Virus record (IMG/VR): IMGVR_UViG_3300020057_000115
Span: 1-30,877 of that record
DNA from: a virus
Strand: one strand, 5' to 3'
Length of the DNA stretch: 30,877 nt
In this document: positions 16,890 to 24,681 of the stretch, one piece after another
Layout of the letters: each line of letters starts with the position of its first letter
How positions within the stretch are numbered: position 1 is the stretch's first letter
Notes under the pieces: generated by a model
What the model was told of the DNA's origin: nothing
What the model saw: the letters and a program-made list of their open reading frames with translations, nothing else
Database searches by the model: none
Program-made: the position numbers and the translations under genes

Positions 16890-17696
16890 ATGAATTTAGA
16901 CCCGACATACAAATTTTTCACGGAGACGAGTGTGGTTGTCTTGGTGTTATTTTTGCTTGTCCTATTGGTTGGGGGGAGCCTGTATGTTGGGTTACAACTG
17001 ATTAAATCCAACAATCTAGCGCGGGATGAGCGGGGGAAAACGCGCGAGGCAGAAGAGAAGGCGAAACATTCAGGGATGGAACTCGAAGAGATCCGCCTCA
17101 AGATGTTGGGGGAGATGACGACACAAATCACATCGCTCACCATTCGCATTTCGGATGACCGCGAGCATGACCGTCAAATCCGCGAGCATGACCGTCAAAT
17201 CCGCGAACAGGAACTAAAGGCGGCGGATGCGCTGGTTAAAGCGGTGGACGCCACGAGTGGCGCGATGAAGGCGCATGTGGATGAGGCGGTGGTGTTTCGT
17301 ACCACCATGACGACCAACCAAGAGCGGTTGCTGACTGCCATTGTGGTCGTTGGCACAGGGGTTGCTTCTGCCACCGCCGCCATTGAGACCAATAACGAGG
17401 GTATTATCAGCGTCAAAGAGGGTTTTAAGGCACTCGAAAAGGCGCTGTCTGATTTGCCGAATACCGTGAAAGACATTCTCAATCCGTTCTGTGAGCGCAT
17501 TGAAACGGCGCTCCAAAAATTAGAGACCGTGAAGGTCGAGGAGACACACAATGTTACATCTGAAGAATCTGTTTTTGGCGCTACTCATAGTCGCGGTGTG
17601 CCTAATTTGGGTATACACCCCAGCGATTCGCAAAGCCAACGCCCAGGAGACGACCCCAACCCCGATAGTGGAAGTGACGGAAATTCTGGCGGATGA
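16890..17696 (+). CDS. membrane-anchored coiled-coil protein (lysis region candidate)
   Basis: A 268-residue protein with one clear membrane segment (about 14-38), a charged coiled coil (about 44-112) and a weaker hydrophobic stretch (147-165). Residues 91-104 are an exact tandem copy of REHDRQI, one coiled-coil heptad, from a 21-bp duplication at 17160-17201. The Lys/Arg cluster after the membrane segment suggests the coil is cytoplasmic, which argues against an i-spanin. The last 48 codons overlap the next gene in another frame and encode a low-complexity Ser/Asp/Gly/Pro tail. I chose ATG 16890 because AGGAG lies 4 bases upstream; ATG 16878 is in frame but lacks spacing. Function unknown. 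Confidence 0.6.
   Translation: MNLDPTYKFFTETSVVVLVLFLLVLLVGGSLYVGLQLIKSNNLARDERGKTREAEEKAKHSGMELEEIRLKMLGEMTTQITSLTIRISDDREHDRQIREHDRQIREQELKAADALVKAVDATSGAMKAHVDEAVVFRTTMTTNQERLLTAIVVVGTGVASATAAIETNNEGIISVKEGFKALEKALSDLPNTVKDILNPFCERIETALQKLETVKVEETHNVTSEESVFGATHSRGVPNLGIHPSDSQSQRPGDDPNPDSGSDGNSGG
17160..17201 (+). repeat. 21-bp perfect tandem repeat encoding one coiled-coil heptad
   Basis: Two exact copies (17160-17180 and 17181-17201), each encoding a phase of REHDRQI. The third copy begins but diverges (CGCGAACAG). The unit length keeps both the reading frame and the coiled-coil register, so it lengthens the rod by one turn pair without disturbing it. Confidence 0.9.
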
Positions 17697-18108
17697 TCCC
17701 TCTGGGGTGGAATCTGTCGCGGTGGATAGGGTGCAAACCGTCACCGAAGAATTGACGCAAGTGATGGCGACCACCCTGCGCGATAGCGTGCTGGCGGTGC
17801 TGTTGGTGGCGGGTACGATATTTGGATTACTATCTGGTGCGCTGGCGACCATTGTCTATAGCGCGTTGAAATTTACGCATCAGTCGGTGACACCCGAAGC
17901 GGTAAAAGACATTTTTCTACTCGGTGTCCAGAAGGGTGCAGAGGGGTTGGTGGATGTGACCAGTCGAATTCCGATGCCGTATGAACTCGATGATAAATTG
18001 GCACTAGCAATTGCCAGTGGGGTAGGGCGATACTTCGCCGAGATTGGGTTTAATCCACCGTCCACTCGTACCGACCCGCCACCAGATAGTGTGCCGTTGG
18101 GCGGATAA
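17551..18108 (+). CDS. two-membrane-segment protein, possible holin
   Basis: A 185-residue protein with an N-terminal hydrophobic helix (7-22) after a short basic start, a possible signal-peptidase site after ANA (29-31), and a second membrane helix (about 79-104). The C-terminal part is helical and ends in a Pro-rich tail (PSTRTDPPPDSVPLGG). Position at the end of the late genes, its own upstream promoter and two membrane segments fit a holin, but no family motif supports it and no endolysin is adjacent. VAVC at 14-17 is not a proper lipobox. GAGGAG at 17538-17543 is 7 bases before the ATG. It starts inside the previous gene (146-base overlap). Confidence 0.5.
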   Translation: MLHLKNLFLALLIVAVCLIWVYTPAIRKANAQETTPTPIVEVTEILADDPSGVESVAVDRVQTVTEELTQVMATTLRDSVLAVLLVAGTIFGLLSGALATIVYSALKFTHQSVTPEAVKDIFLLGVQKGAEGLVDVTSRIPMPYELDDKLALAIASGVGRYFAEIGFNPPSTRTDPPPDSVPLGG

Positions 18109-18125
18109 CATTAGACCTGATATAC

Positions 18126-18149
18126 AACACCCCGCTATGGGGTGTTTTT
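18126..18149 (+). terminator. intrinsic terminator ending the rightward genes
   Basis: AACACCCC, loop GCTAT, GGGGTGTT, then a T run (18145-18149) followed by ATTT. Eight-bp GC-rich stem 18 bases after the last rightward stop. The leftward gene ends at 18148, so the hairpin may also stop leftward transcripts, though the minus strand has no good U run. Confidence 0.88.
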
Positions 18150-18786
18150 ATTTATCCCCAAAATCCGCCACATGATAGGCTTCAAAACGTTGAAGCCAGA
18201 AATGCTCTATACGTGTCATATCAAACCTGCCATTCAAGTGAAAAATATGGAGGACGTAAATCACATCGACCACATCGTAAAAATCCACAGATGCGCCAGT
18301 TGACATCAACGCACTTGCTCGCGGATAAATGACTTGCGACTCTTGTTGTCTGACGATTATCCCGCATAATTTTTTGAGCATCGCTTTATCATACTGCTTA
18401 GGTGTAGGGGCGGTTAGCGGATGACTCAGGTCATAGGTCGCCAATTGGCTCAACGTTACATACCGCCTACGGATGGTCAATTCTCGCGTATGCATCTCAA
18501 AGAGTGGGCGGGTCTCTGTTCCCCACACATACATGAAGGGGTGTGTCTTGGAGATAAGCCAGTCAGCATGTTCATGTTGAGACCAGTCCCAGAAATGCTC
18601 ATGGGGCTTATTGGCATCAAAAATAACCTCTGGGGGATTAGTCACATCACACCATTTTTTCATCAGCGTTTTGGATTCGTAAAAAGATATGTCCTGTACA
18701 TCGAAGGGGATAGCGGGGCGCGTGTATAACACCGTATCACGGATGTTGACCCAATGCTCATAATTTTCAATAGGCGTTGTATTCAT
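18148..18786 (-). CDS. unknown protein, His/Trp-rich
   Basis: A 212-residue protein I do not recognise. It is rich in aromatic and His residues, especially between about 65 and 95 (HEHFWDWSQHEHADWLISKTHPF), which could bind metal, and the C-terminal part (about 165-205) is hydrophobic alternating with His/Asp. No signal peptide, membrane segment or known catalytic motif. It is the leftmost leftward gene, far from its nearest leftward neighbour (461 bases), so it is probably its own unit. The upstream stretch holds a predicted structured RNA or leader that may control it. Its end abuts the rightward terminator. Confidence 0.6.
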   Translation of the reverse strand: MNTTPIENYEHWVNIRDTVLYTRPAIPFDVQDISFYESKTLMKKWCDVTNPPEVIFDANKPHEHFWDWSQHEHADWLISKTHPFMYVWGTETRPLFEMHTRELTIRRRYVTLSQLATYDLSHPLTAPTPKQYDKAMLKKLCGIIVRQQESQVIYPRASALMSTGASVDFYDVVDVIYVLHIFHLNGRFDMTRIEHFWLQRFEAYHVADFGDK

Positions 18787-18827
18787 TATTCATTATCCTG
18801 TGACGCAAAGCACAGAATATATCATAC

Positions 18828-18856
18828 CACGATAGCAATACGCTGGCGCTATCGTG
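18828..18856. promoter_or_regulatory. 9-bp inverted repeat upstream of the unknown leftward gene
   Basis: CACGATAGC (18828-18836), 11 bases, GCTATCGTG (18848-18856). It lies 42-70 bases before ATG 18786. It could be an operator or a hairpin in the leader RNA. No T run follows on either strand, so it is not an intrinsic terminator. Confidence 0.4.
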
Positions 18857-18953
18857 CGGATTTAGTATTGGACTATAGTAGGTTATAAGACGTATCTAGG
18901 GGTTATAATAGCTACTTAGAAATTGGACTCTAAGAAGTGAGCCGTTTCTACCC

Positions 18954-18993
18954 AAAAGAAAGGGCGCTCACGAAATTAACCATGAGCGCCCTT
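18954..18993 (-). terminator. intrinsic terminator of the predicted small RNA
   Basis: AAGGGCGCTCA / TGAGCGCCCTT, 11 perfect base pairs, 12-base loop, then TCTTTT on the minus strand. The strongest hairpin in the gene-free stretch. Confidence 0.6.
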
Positions 18994-19096
18994 CCCTTCT
19001 ATCTGTCACATACTACGTATGCCGATGGCGGGGAAGCCTGTGGGGTTAGGAAGTTTTCCCCGCTTCGCACATACTATCCTGTTTAGGGGGCAGGAT
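18954..19096 (-). ncRNA. predicted structured small RNA or attenuated leader
   Basis: Predicted from a leftward promoter (start near 19096) and an intrinsic terminator. Hairpin 1 sits at the 5' end (arms 19074-19081 and 19091-19098). Hairpin 2 pairs 19028-19035 with 19056-19063 (8 bp, 20-base loop). The terminator hairpin pairs 18983-18993 with 18960-18970 (11 bp, 12-base loop) and is followed on the minus strand by TCTTTT. Length about 143 nt. The RNA contains a minimal frame ATG TGC GAA GCG GGG AAA ACT TCC TAA with AGGA just ahead; that could be chance or a leader peptide. Either a free RNA or the leader of the 18148-18786 gene. Confidence 0.45.
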
Positions 19097-19102
19097 AGAT
19101 AG

Positions 19103-19131
19103 AGTATAGCACGGATGGTCTAGGGATGCAA
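19103..19131 (-). promoter_or_regulatory. leftward sigma70-like promoter in the gene-free stretch
   Basis: On the minus strand TTGCAT (19131-19126), 17 bases, TATACT (19108-19103). Five of six -35 bases and four or more -10 bases fit the consensus, with ideal spacing. Start predicted near 19096. No gene starts within 300 bases downstream. Confidence 0.6.
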
Positions 19132-19247
19132 GTGGGCAATCTAATAAAAGGATGCGGGGTTTACCGCGCCTAACCTGAAACGCCGTTTTTGGCGTTCAGT
19201 TTGTTGTGATTCTGGGGGAACGTGCTAGAGGGGTATTGCGAGGGGAA

Positions 19248-22200
19248 CTAGAACAACCGTAGCTGGTAGACCGTCTTATCACCGTCTGACCCCCGCACCG
19301 TCTCGCGGGTGGGATTGTAGTGGGCAGGTTTCGGTGCGGATATGCCCCGCATCGCTATCACCTGCCCCACTGCCATCTTGACCACGGTCAACACAAATTC
19401 ATGACGAATGGCGGGTGTCTCGGTGGGTGTCTCCACATTCCAAAACTCGAGGTCGGCACTATCAAACTCGGCATACTGACTGTTCTCTTGGGTGAAGTCG
19501 GGTGCAGAGAGGCGCTCATCCTTGCCAATGCTGTTCATCAATGCCGATTCAAACCCATCCGACTTTTCTGTCAATGCATCTAATCCACTTAACCCGATGT
19601 CACCTGTCAACAATTTGGATGACCGTTGCTTCTTGCTCATGAGCAGGATGGCTCTCTGCTCCATCGTGCCTTCGTAGTACATGTACACCACTCGGCATAA
19701 TTTAGCCGTCTGGTTGAGGCGGTAGCTTCGCGCAGATGCCTGCATCATCGTGGACAGATTGAAGGTCGGTTCATAGAAGATGATGGTCTGGGCAAATACC
19801 AAATCCAACCCCGTTTTCACTAACTCAGGATTGCATATCAATATCTCCATGCCCAATTCGATTTGTCCGTCAATCACCGCCTCGCGGCGCTCGGCATTGA
19901 TATTGCTCCGTAGGATGTAACTGCATCCACCGGTGTGCTGTTCGAGTATCCGTTGGATGCGCGGTTGGATGTCCTTCTGTTTCGTCTGCCGACAGTACAC
20001 AATGCACGGTCGCCCGTCTGCCAGTTCCTCTTGAACATAGGTGATGAGTTCCTGCTCTTTGGGGAATAGCTCCTCGCCACCATACAGAAACCAATCCGCC
20101 TCACTCACATCGCTCGGTGGGCAGTCTTGACTCAATGCCCGCACAATCTCGCTACCGCCCTTGTCGTGGATGACATATTCGCGCCAGGGGGCATTGACCC
20201 AATCCATCGTGAAACGGAAATATTTCGGCACGAGGGTGCGGTCTTTCTGGTTGGCGGGCAAATGGTTCTGGTCTTTGATTTCCTCCAGCATCTTCTCCAC
20301 CACCTCCTCATACTCACTTATCATCGAGGCATCTGGCGTGACGGAAAGGGTCGTCTCTGAATACATCGGCAGGTGCTTCTTGAGGTCTGCCAGTGAGAAA
20401 TAAATCGTATGGTCGAGCATTTCTGCCACCAATAACGGGGATATGCCAGGGGCTTCTTCATAGGGACGCTCATAGGTCTCTGTGCCTGTCAGTTTGCCCG
20501 CCGAGTATTGGGGGGATTTCGTGACCAGCTTCTCACGGACACCCATATTCGCCACCCACCGCGCCTCTTGTTGTCCGCGTGAGGTGCTGTATTGGCTCAT
20601 CTGCTCGTGGGGGAAGCGGTCATTGCCCTTGCGTTTGCGCGTGTATCTCACGCCCCCACCCCAATAATAATCTCGGCGGATGCGCGGATTGAGCATGTAC
20701 TCCAGATTGAACAAGGATGACGAATAGCCGTTAAACGGTGTGCCTGTCATGGCGAGGACGGCAGAGGCACAATTGGCGAGTCTGCCAAAGGCTTCCCCAT
20801 TGCCCGTGTCGCCGTGTTGCGCCTCATGCACCTCATCCCATATCAGCAAGGCGATGCGGTGGCGGTAGCGTTTCTTGATGTACTGGTCGAGGCGATAGCG
20901 CGGGTTGGTGGGCTGTTTGCCTTTGGTCTCGGCGGGTCGGATTTCCTGCCAGAGGGGTGTATGACAGGTATCACACTCGCGCTTCGATGTCTGCACATAT
21001 TTCAGATACCCGTCTTTGGTGCGGGTATCCTCATCCGTCATGAGTTTTATTCCACAATGCGGGCAATGGGGATACTCGCGGGATTGAATACGGTCGGTGT
21101 TTTCCATCCCCGCAGGTGCTTCTTCTTTATATCCCCACAAGGCAGTGTGATGCTTGCGCCACACCACCGCTTCACCCCACCCACTACCGAGTTTGGTCAT
21201 GTCGCGCTTGATGATGGCGATCTTGGGATGCCCCAATTGGTGTGGCACATCCATGAAGGCTTTCATATCCTCATGCCGATTGACCAGATGAATGACCGCA
21301 TTGGCATTGATGCTCAGTGCTTCCCGTTTCCATTTCTTCACCAGATGCGGGGGACACACGATGACAATCACCCCCCCTTTAGCGATTTGCTGGCGGAAGG
21401 ATGGGTGTGCGCCACTGCCAATAATGGATGCCACCGTACTTCCTTTGGCGGTCTTGCCAGTCCCCATCTGACCGACCAAGAGTATCCCCTTACGGCTCTC
21501 GAATCCGCGCAGAATCGCACCAATGACGTGTTTTTGAGGCGTAAATAACTCATGCTTCCCATTCAGGCGTATCCCGTCAAAAATGCGCTTAAATCCGCCA
21601 TAGTCAAAGGCGTACACAGGCTTGAAGCGCGTCTTGACGAATTCGATGAGGCGAGATTTGTTCTTGACGATGAAGCTCAGAATGTCCTCATCGCCACTCA
21701 ATGGCACAATCCGTCCATCCTGTGCTAACAGCGTGATGGATGTCTTGGGTTTGCTCGATACTGTGGTCACCTCTGACCCCGATGCCGTGATAACCGGGTC
21801 GCTCCGTTCTTCAACATGCTTGACGACACTCCGCATCGCCACTTTGCCATAGGTCTCGGTCTCCATGACGATACCCGCTGTCGCCGCCCCTGCCAGCACA
21901 TACGCCATGTGACCCGGACGCGGTGGCACGATGGTCCCTATTTGGTCGGTGACGGCGGGGGGCGCGAATAGTGCATTGAAGCGCGGGGAATAGTGTGCGC
22001 CGCGCTCCTCGATGAGTTTCAATCCGAGTTCTGGGGATACCGCATCGGGCGCGAACACGAATCGGGCAATGGTCGGCGGGGGTGGAATTTGATACACAGG
22101 GGTATCCAACACCGTCAACATGCGTGGCGTGTCTTTGGTCATCATAATGTGTTCGTAAAGCGCCTGTGGGTTTGACGATTTTCCTTTAATCGCCACCACC

Positions 22201-22742
22201 ACGATTTGGTCATACTCGTTCAGGTGCTTACCGGGCAATCCCCAGATGTCCACGCTGGAGCTGTGACGACTGAGGAAGGTGGCGGCGTTGTCGGTGATGT
22301 GATGCCGATACACCACCCACATCACGATTCCCCCCTGCTGTATCCATTTCCACGCATGGCGCAGATAGCGGTATTCGATGCGTTTCGCCTCTTTGGTCTC
22401 GGAGGTATCCGCGTTTTTGTCGGTGTCGTAAGGCGGGTTGTACCAGCCGACACTGAAGGCTTCTAATGAAGCGGACAACCGCTCCACATCCCCCTGCACC
22501 GCCCGTTCTGACCCGAATTTATCAATGCAGAGTTGGGCGCGGGATTTATCTAATTCGTTGGCATACGGCGTTACATTCCAGTGCTGTGAGGCTGTGAGCA
22601 GAAAATCCCCCTCACCCGCAAACGGGTCGAGGATACGCGCTTCGGCACTGGGTGACGGTGCAATGAGCGAAAGTAGCGCTGGGTGGTGCTTTTCGCCAAT
22701 GGCGAAAAACCCCATGACTTCTCGGTTGAGACCTCGGCTCAT
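19248..22742 (-). CDS. N6-adenine methyltransferase / SNF2-type helicase fusion (DarB-like)
   Basis: A 1164-residue protein. N-terminal methyltransferase: motif I DPFAGEGD (39-46, SAM binding), acidic ANELDK (61-66) and catalytic NPPYD (102-106), the amino-methyltransferase signature. Residues about 200-400 form a linker domain I cannot name. Helicase: Walker A GQMGTGKT (424-431), DEVH (636-639), TGTP (666-669), and QASARSYRLNQ (1001-1011, SNF2-type motif VI); IVYCRQ (914-919) belongs to motif IV. A four-Cys insert (C560, C563, C590, C593) probably binds zinc between the helicase motifs. P1 DarB, an antirestriction protein, has the same methyltransferase-then-helicase order. I start at ATG 22742, AAGGAA 8 bases upstream; the frame continues further up but only over the neighbouring gene. 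Antirestriction, methylation with remodelling, or a replication role remain possible. Confidence 0.85.
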   Translation of the reverse strand: MSRGLNREVMGFFAIGEKHHPALLSLIAPSPSAEARILDPFAGEGDFLLTASQHWNVTPYANELDKSRAQLCIDKFGSERAVQGDVERLSASLEAFSVGWYNPPYDTDKNADTSETKEAKRIEYRYLRHAWKWIQQGGIVMWVVYRHHITDNAATFLSRHSSSVDIWGLPGKHLNEYDQIVVVAIKGKSSNPQALYEHIMMTKDTPRMLTVLDTPVYQIPPPPTIARFVFAPDAVSPELGLKLIEERGAHYSPRFNALFAPPAVTDQIGTIVPPRPGHMAYVLAGAATAGIVMETETYGKVAMRSVVKHVEERSDPVITASGSEVTTVSSKPKTSITLLAQDGRIVPLSGDEDILSFIVKNKSRLIEFVKTRFKPVYAFDYGGFKRIFDGIRLNGKHELFTPQKHVIGAILRGFESRKGILLVGQMGTGKTAKGSTVASIIGSGAHPSFRQQIAKGGVIVIVCPPHLVKKWKREALSINANAVIHLVNRHEDMKAFMDVPHQLGHPKIAIIKRDMTKLGSGWGEAVVWRKHHTALWGYKEEAPAGMENTDRIQSREYPHCPHCGIKLMTDEDTRTKDGYLKYVQTSKRECDTCHTPLWQEIRPAETKGKQPTNPRYRLDQYIKKRYRHRIALLIWDEVHEAQHGDTGNGEAFGRLANCASAVLAMTGTPFNGYSSSLFNLEYMLNPRIRRDYYWGGGVRYTRKRKGNDRFPHEQMSQYSTSRGQQEARWVANMGVREKLVTKSPQYSAGKLTGTETYERPYEEAPGISPLLVAEMLDHTIYFSLADLKKHLPMYSETTLSVTPDASMISEYEEVVEKMLEEIKDQNHLPANQKDRTLVPKYFRFTMDWVNAPWREYVIHDKGGSEIVRALSQDCPPSDVSEADWFLYGGEELFPKEQELITYVQEELADGRPCIVYCRQTKQKDIQPRIQRILEQHTGGCSYILRSNINAERREAVIDGQIELGMEILICNPELVKTGLDLVFAQTIIFYEPTFNLSTMMQASARSYRLNQTAKLCRVVYMYYEGTMEQRAILLMSKKQRSSKLLTGDIGLSGLDALTEKSDGFESALMNSIGKDERLSAPDFTQENSQYAEFDSADLEFWNVETPTETPAIRHEFVLTVVKMAVGQVIAMRGISAPKPAHYNPTRETVRGSDGDKTVYQLRLF

Positions 22743-22744
22743 GG

Positions 22745-23476
22745 CTAAAATTCCTTCACATCGAGGATGGTCACAGTCTCCGTCACATCCCCCGTCTCCG
22801 ACAAGGGCAATGCGCCTGTCGAGACACCGAGCGCGATGATGCTCTCCCAATCTGATACCCTCAAGAACACCCCATACCCGATTGCCCCTACCCCACTGCA
22901 CTTCTCGATGATTTGGGCAGATAGCCCAGTCGACCACAGGGTGGGTATCCAATGCGGGAACACCGCCACCCCCAAAAGCTGGTGCAGGTGTTGGTGGAAG
23001 GTTGAGTAGACCTGCTTGGGTGTCTGCGCGAGGATGAGGGCGAAGGTCAGGGTTGTTGGCTCATTGTAATTTGGGAACATATTGCGGTGAACAAGGATGG
23101 TGTTCTGGAAATGGGACATATTCTCGGTGTAATCCTCAAACTTGCCCATGCCTGTTACCGTGAATTCAGTAGCGGGGGCATCGTCTGGGGTGAGGTGAAT
23201 CATCTCACCCCGCGAGAGGCGGGAACGGATAGCCTCCACTGCCATTCTGGGACCACCCATGTTGAGATAGACTAACTGGTTGCCGAGTGTGAGATAGCCG
23301 AAGCTATACACATCGCCTGCGATTGCGCCTGACAATTCCCCGCAGTAAGTCGGCGTGATGACGGCTGGAGGACAATCTGGGAGGATATGCAGGGCGGTGA
23401 GGTGCTGTTTGAGGTAGTGCGTTGGGGGGGGTGGGGATGTGGATAGAGGGGTTTGTGACATGGGTAAATTTGACAT
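22745..23476 (-). CDS. unknown protein coupled to the methyltransferase-helicase
   Basis: A 243-residue protein I do not recognise. It starts with a Pro-rich segment (about 8-20) and continues as a mixed alpha/beta domain; no metal-site, nuclease or membrane motif stands out. Its stop is only three bases before the start of the methyltransferase-helicase, so the two are surely on one message and probably coupled. ATG 23476 has AGGTAGG about 5 bases upstream; ATG 23461 (MSQTP) is a second in-frame choice. It is the first gene after an operator-bearing promoter (23524-23553). A partner or accessory factor for the downstream enzyme is a reasonable guess only. Confidence 0.65.
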   Translation of the reverse strand: MSNLPMSQTPLSTSPPPPTHYLKQHLTALHILPDCPPAVITPTYCGELSGAIAGDVYSFGYLTLGNQLVYLNMGGPRMAVEAIRSRLSRGEMIHLTPDDAPATEFTVTGMGKFEDYTENMSHFQNTILVHRNMFPNYNEPTTLTFALILAQTPKQVYSTFHQHLHQLLGVAVFPHWIPTLWSTGLSAQIIEKCSGVGAIGYGVFLRVSDWESIIALGVSTGALPLSETGDVTETVTILDVKEF

Positions 23477-23523
23477 TTATACCTACCTTTTTTGGGTATT
23501 TATGGTGCTTATATGGTAGGTAT

Positions 23524-23553
23524 ATTATAACATAGATTCAGTGTTATTGCGAA
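23524..23553 (-). promoter_or_regulatory. leftward promoter A with operator
   Basis: On the minus strand: TTCGCA (23553-23548), 18-base spacer, consensus TATAAT (23529-23524). The -10 box lies 48 bases before ATG 23476, the same distance as in promoter B (28904-28933). The -35 is weak (4 of 6), so it may need an activator or simply be moderate. The operator described separately fills the spacer. Confidence 0.6.
23527..23547. promoter_or_regulatory. 21-bp operator, copy 1
   Basis: ATAACATAGA, centre T, TCAGTGTTAT. Eight of ten arm positions pair. It differs from copy 2 (28907-28927) at the centre base and two others. It covers the spacer and part of the -10 box of promoter A. Confidence 0.65.
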
Positions 23554-23554
23554 T

Positions 23555-24001
23555 TTATTTAGCCTGTTGGGATGGGGTTATATGTGTGTTTAGCACATAA
23601 TAAACCGCGCACAAAGAAATCATTTTCCGGTTAGGCGATTTCCCGTGATACACATATGCCAGCCCTCGCCCGTGAAACTTTTTTGCCAATTGGTCAATGA
23701 CCACCACTGTGGGCGGGTAGAACTGCACACTGGTCGTTGTTGTTTTTCTCGCCCGATGTGCCAAATAATGCGCCTCTAGTTCACGCAATTGTTCATCTGT
23801 TAATGTATCCACTACTAACAAGAGTTTCTGTAGCGCCACACTTAGGATTGCCGATACACTCACCCGTGGTCCACGCATCGAGACATACTCCCCTGCCTGC
23901 ACGTAATAGCGCCCTATTTTCTGGAGTGTCCCATCAAATCCATCCACCAAATCTAACCACATCGTTAATGGGCGAGATTCATCCTTTTGTTTATCATCCA
24001 T
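23555..24001 (-). CDS. unknown protein
   Basis: A 148-residue protein, mostly helical in the middle (about 45-85: VSVSAILSVALQKLLLVV followed by TDEQLRELEAHYLAHRARK), with a hydrophobic beta C-terminal part. The basic helix RARKTTTT could contact nucleic acid, but there is no clear helix-turn-helix. I chose ATG 24001 because GAGG is 7 bases upstream; ATG 24022 is in frame with only a weak site. It is the last gene of the long leftward run; promoter A follows its stop closely. Confidence 0.55.
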   Translation of the reverse strand: MDDKQKDESRPLTMWLDLVDGFDGTLQKIGRYYVQAGEYVSMRGPRVSVSAILSVALQKLLLVVDTLTDEQLRELEAHYLAHRARKTTTTSVQFYPPTVVVIDQLAKKFHGRGLAYVYHGKSPNRKMISLCAVYYVLNTHITPSQQAK

Positions 24002-24029
24002 AATTGTCCTCACGATTGTCATCAATTAA

Positions 24030-24560
24030 TCACCCGTTCTCGGCTGGTGCAACTGGTGCATCACCCAAGTGAGCATATTTTACCCCACCCCTAAATACAA
24101 TAGAAGGTATGGTGTTTAATTCCGCGTACACCACCCGAAAATCACGGTCTGGGTGTTCGATACTGAGTGCCTTTGCAGACACTTCTGCTTCTTCGTATTC
24201 CACAAAACGACGGGCGTTGAAGCGACTCCACGATGCGTAGCGCAATTCGTTGAGGACGGGGTTTAGGCGTGACTGGATGGCATAGAACACCAGAGGGGTA
24301 TCTGGCTCGTCTTGGGTGAGACTCTCGTAGTAAACGGGGACAAAGGTCTGCATCCCTTCGGTTTCGATGTAGGGCTTACCCCACTCATACGCGCTGATGG
24401 GCGACTCCGTGTTGTTGGCTTCATCCACCTCAACCACGCGATGCGGGGTATTGTTCTCTACGGATAGCAGTTTCGCCATACGTTTTGCCTCTGATTGGTC
24501 GGCGTGTTGGGTAATTGTCACCCACCCACCCTTGCCTTTTTGGGCTTGTATCAGGTACAT
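24030..24560 (-). CDS. unknown protein
   Basis: A 176-residue mixed alpha/beta protein. It opens with YLIQAQKGKGGWVTITQHADQSEAKRMAKLL, a strand-helix pattern seen in many small phage proteins that bind a partner (the KGKGGW/QSEAKRMA segment resembles the SPOR-like or DUF-type repeat found in phage early genes). A second such segment recurs at about 110-150 (YASWSRFNARRFVEYEEAEVSAKALSIEH), so the protein may be an internal duplication. Start ATG 24560 has AGGATT 9 bases ahead; an upstream frame extension lacks a ribosome binding site. No catalytic motif. Confidence 0.55.
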   Translation of the reverse strand: MYLIQAQKGKGGWVTITQHADQSEAKRMAKLLSVENNTPHRVVEVDEANNTESPISAYEWGKPYIETEGMQTFVPVYYESLTQDEPDTPLVFYAIQSRLNPVLNELRYASWSRFNARRFVEYEEAEVSAKALSIEHPDRDFRVVYAELNTIPSIVFRGGVKYAHLGDAPVAPAENG

Positions 24561-24681
24561 TGTTGTAATCCTTTCAATGGATAAAATGACTTCACGGGGA
24601 TAGGCGTTTTCGAGGCGGCATATCCCCACTGAAGGTCATTTAGAGAATTAATAAATCACTGTGATTTTCAAACCAGCCATC

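Larger units (their letters stand above)
18787..19247. other. 461-base gene-free stretch with hairpins
   Basis: No convincing coding frame on either strand. Contents from right to left: a hairpin with arms 19175-19184 and 19191-19199 (one-base bulge) after the helicase gene stop; the leftward promoter 19103-19131; the predicted structured RNA; a 6-bp inverted repeat CTTAGA/TCTAAG (18915-18934); and a perfect 9-bp inverted repeat CACGATAGC/GCTATCGTG (18828-18856, 11-base loop) just ahead of the 18148-18786 gene. I see no good promoter closer to that gene. Confidence 0.7.

Noticed and set aside
17551-18108. Rz1-like spanin lipoprotein nested in an Rz-like gene
   Set aside because: No proper lipobox, a second membrane segment is present, and the first gene's charge pattern places its coil in the cytoplasm.
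18787-19247. tRNA or attachment site in the gene-free gap
   Set aside because: No cloverleaf or TTC-loop signature, no integrase in the window and no matching direct repeat.
20814-21548. Long open frame on the plus strand inside the methyltransferase-helicase gene
   Set aside because: Antisense shadow of an intact, motif-rich gene.
22743-22952. A 5' extension of the methyltransferase-helicase frame adding about 70 residues
   Set aside because: It overlaps the upstream gene in another frame, has a Cys/Arg-rich odd composition and no ribosome site; ATG 22742 has AAGGAA at good spacing.
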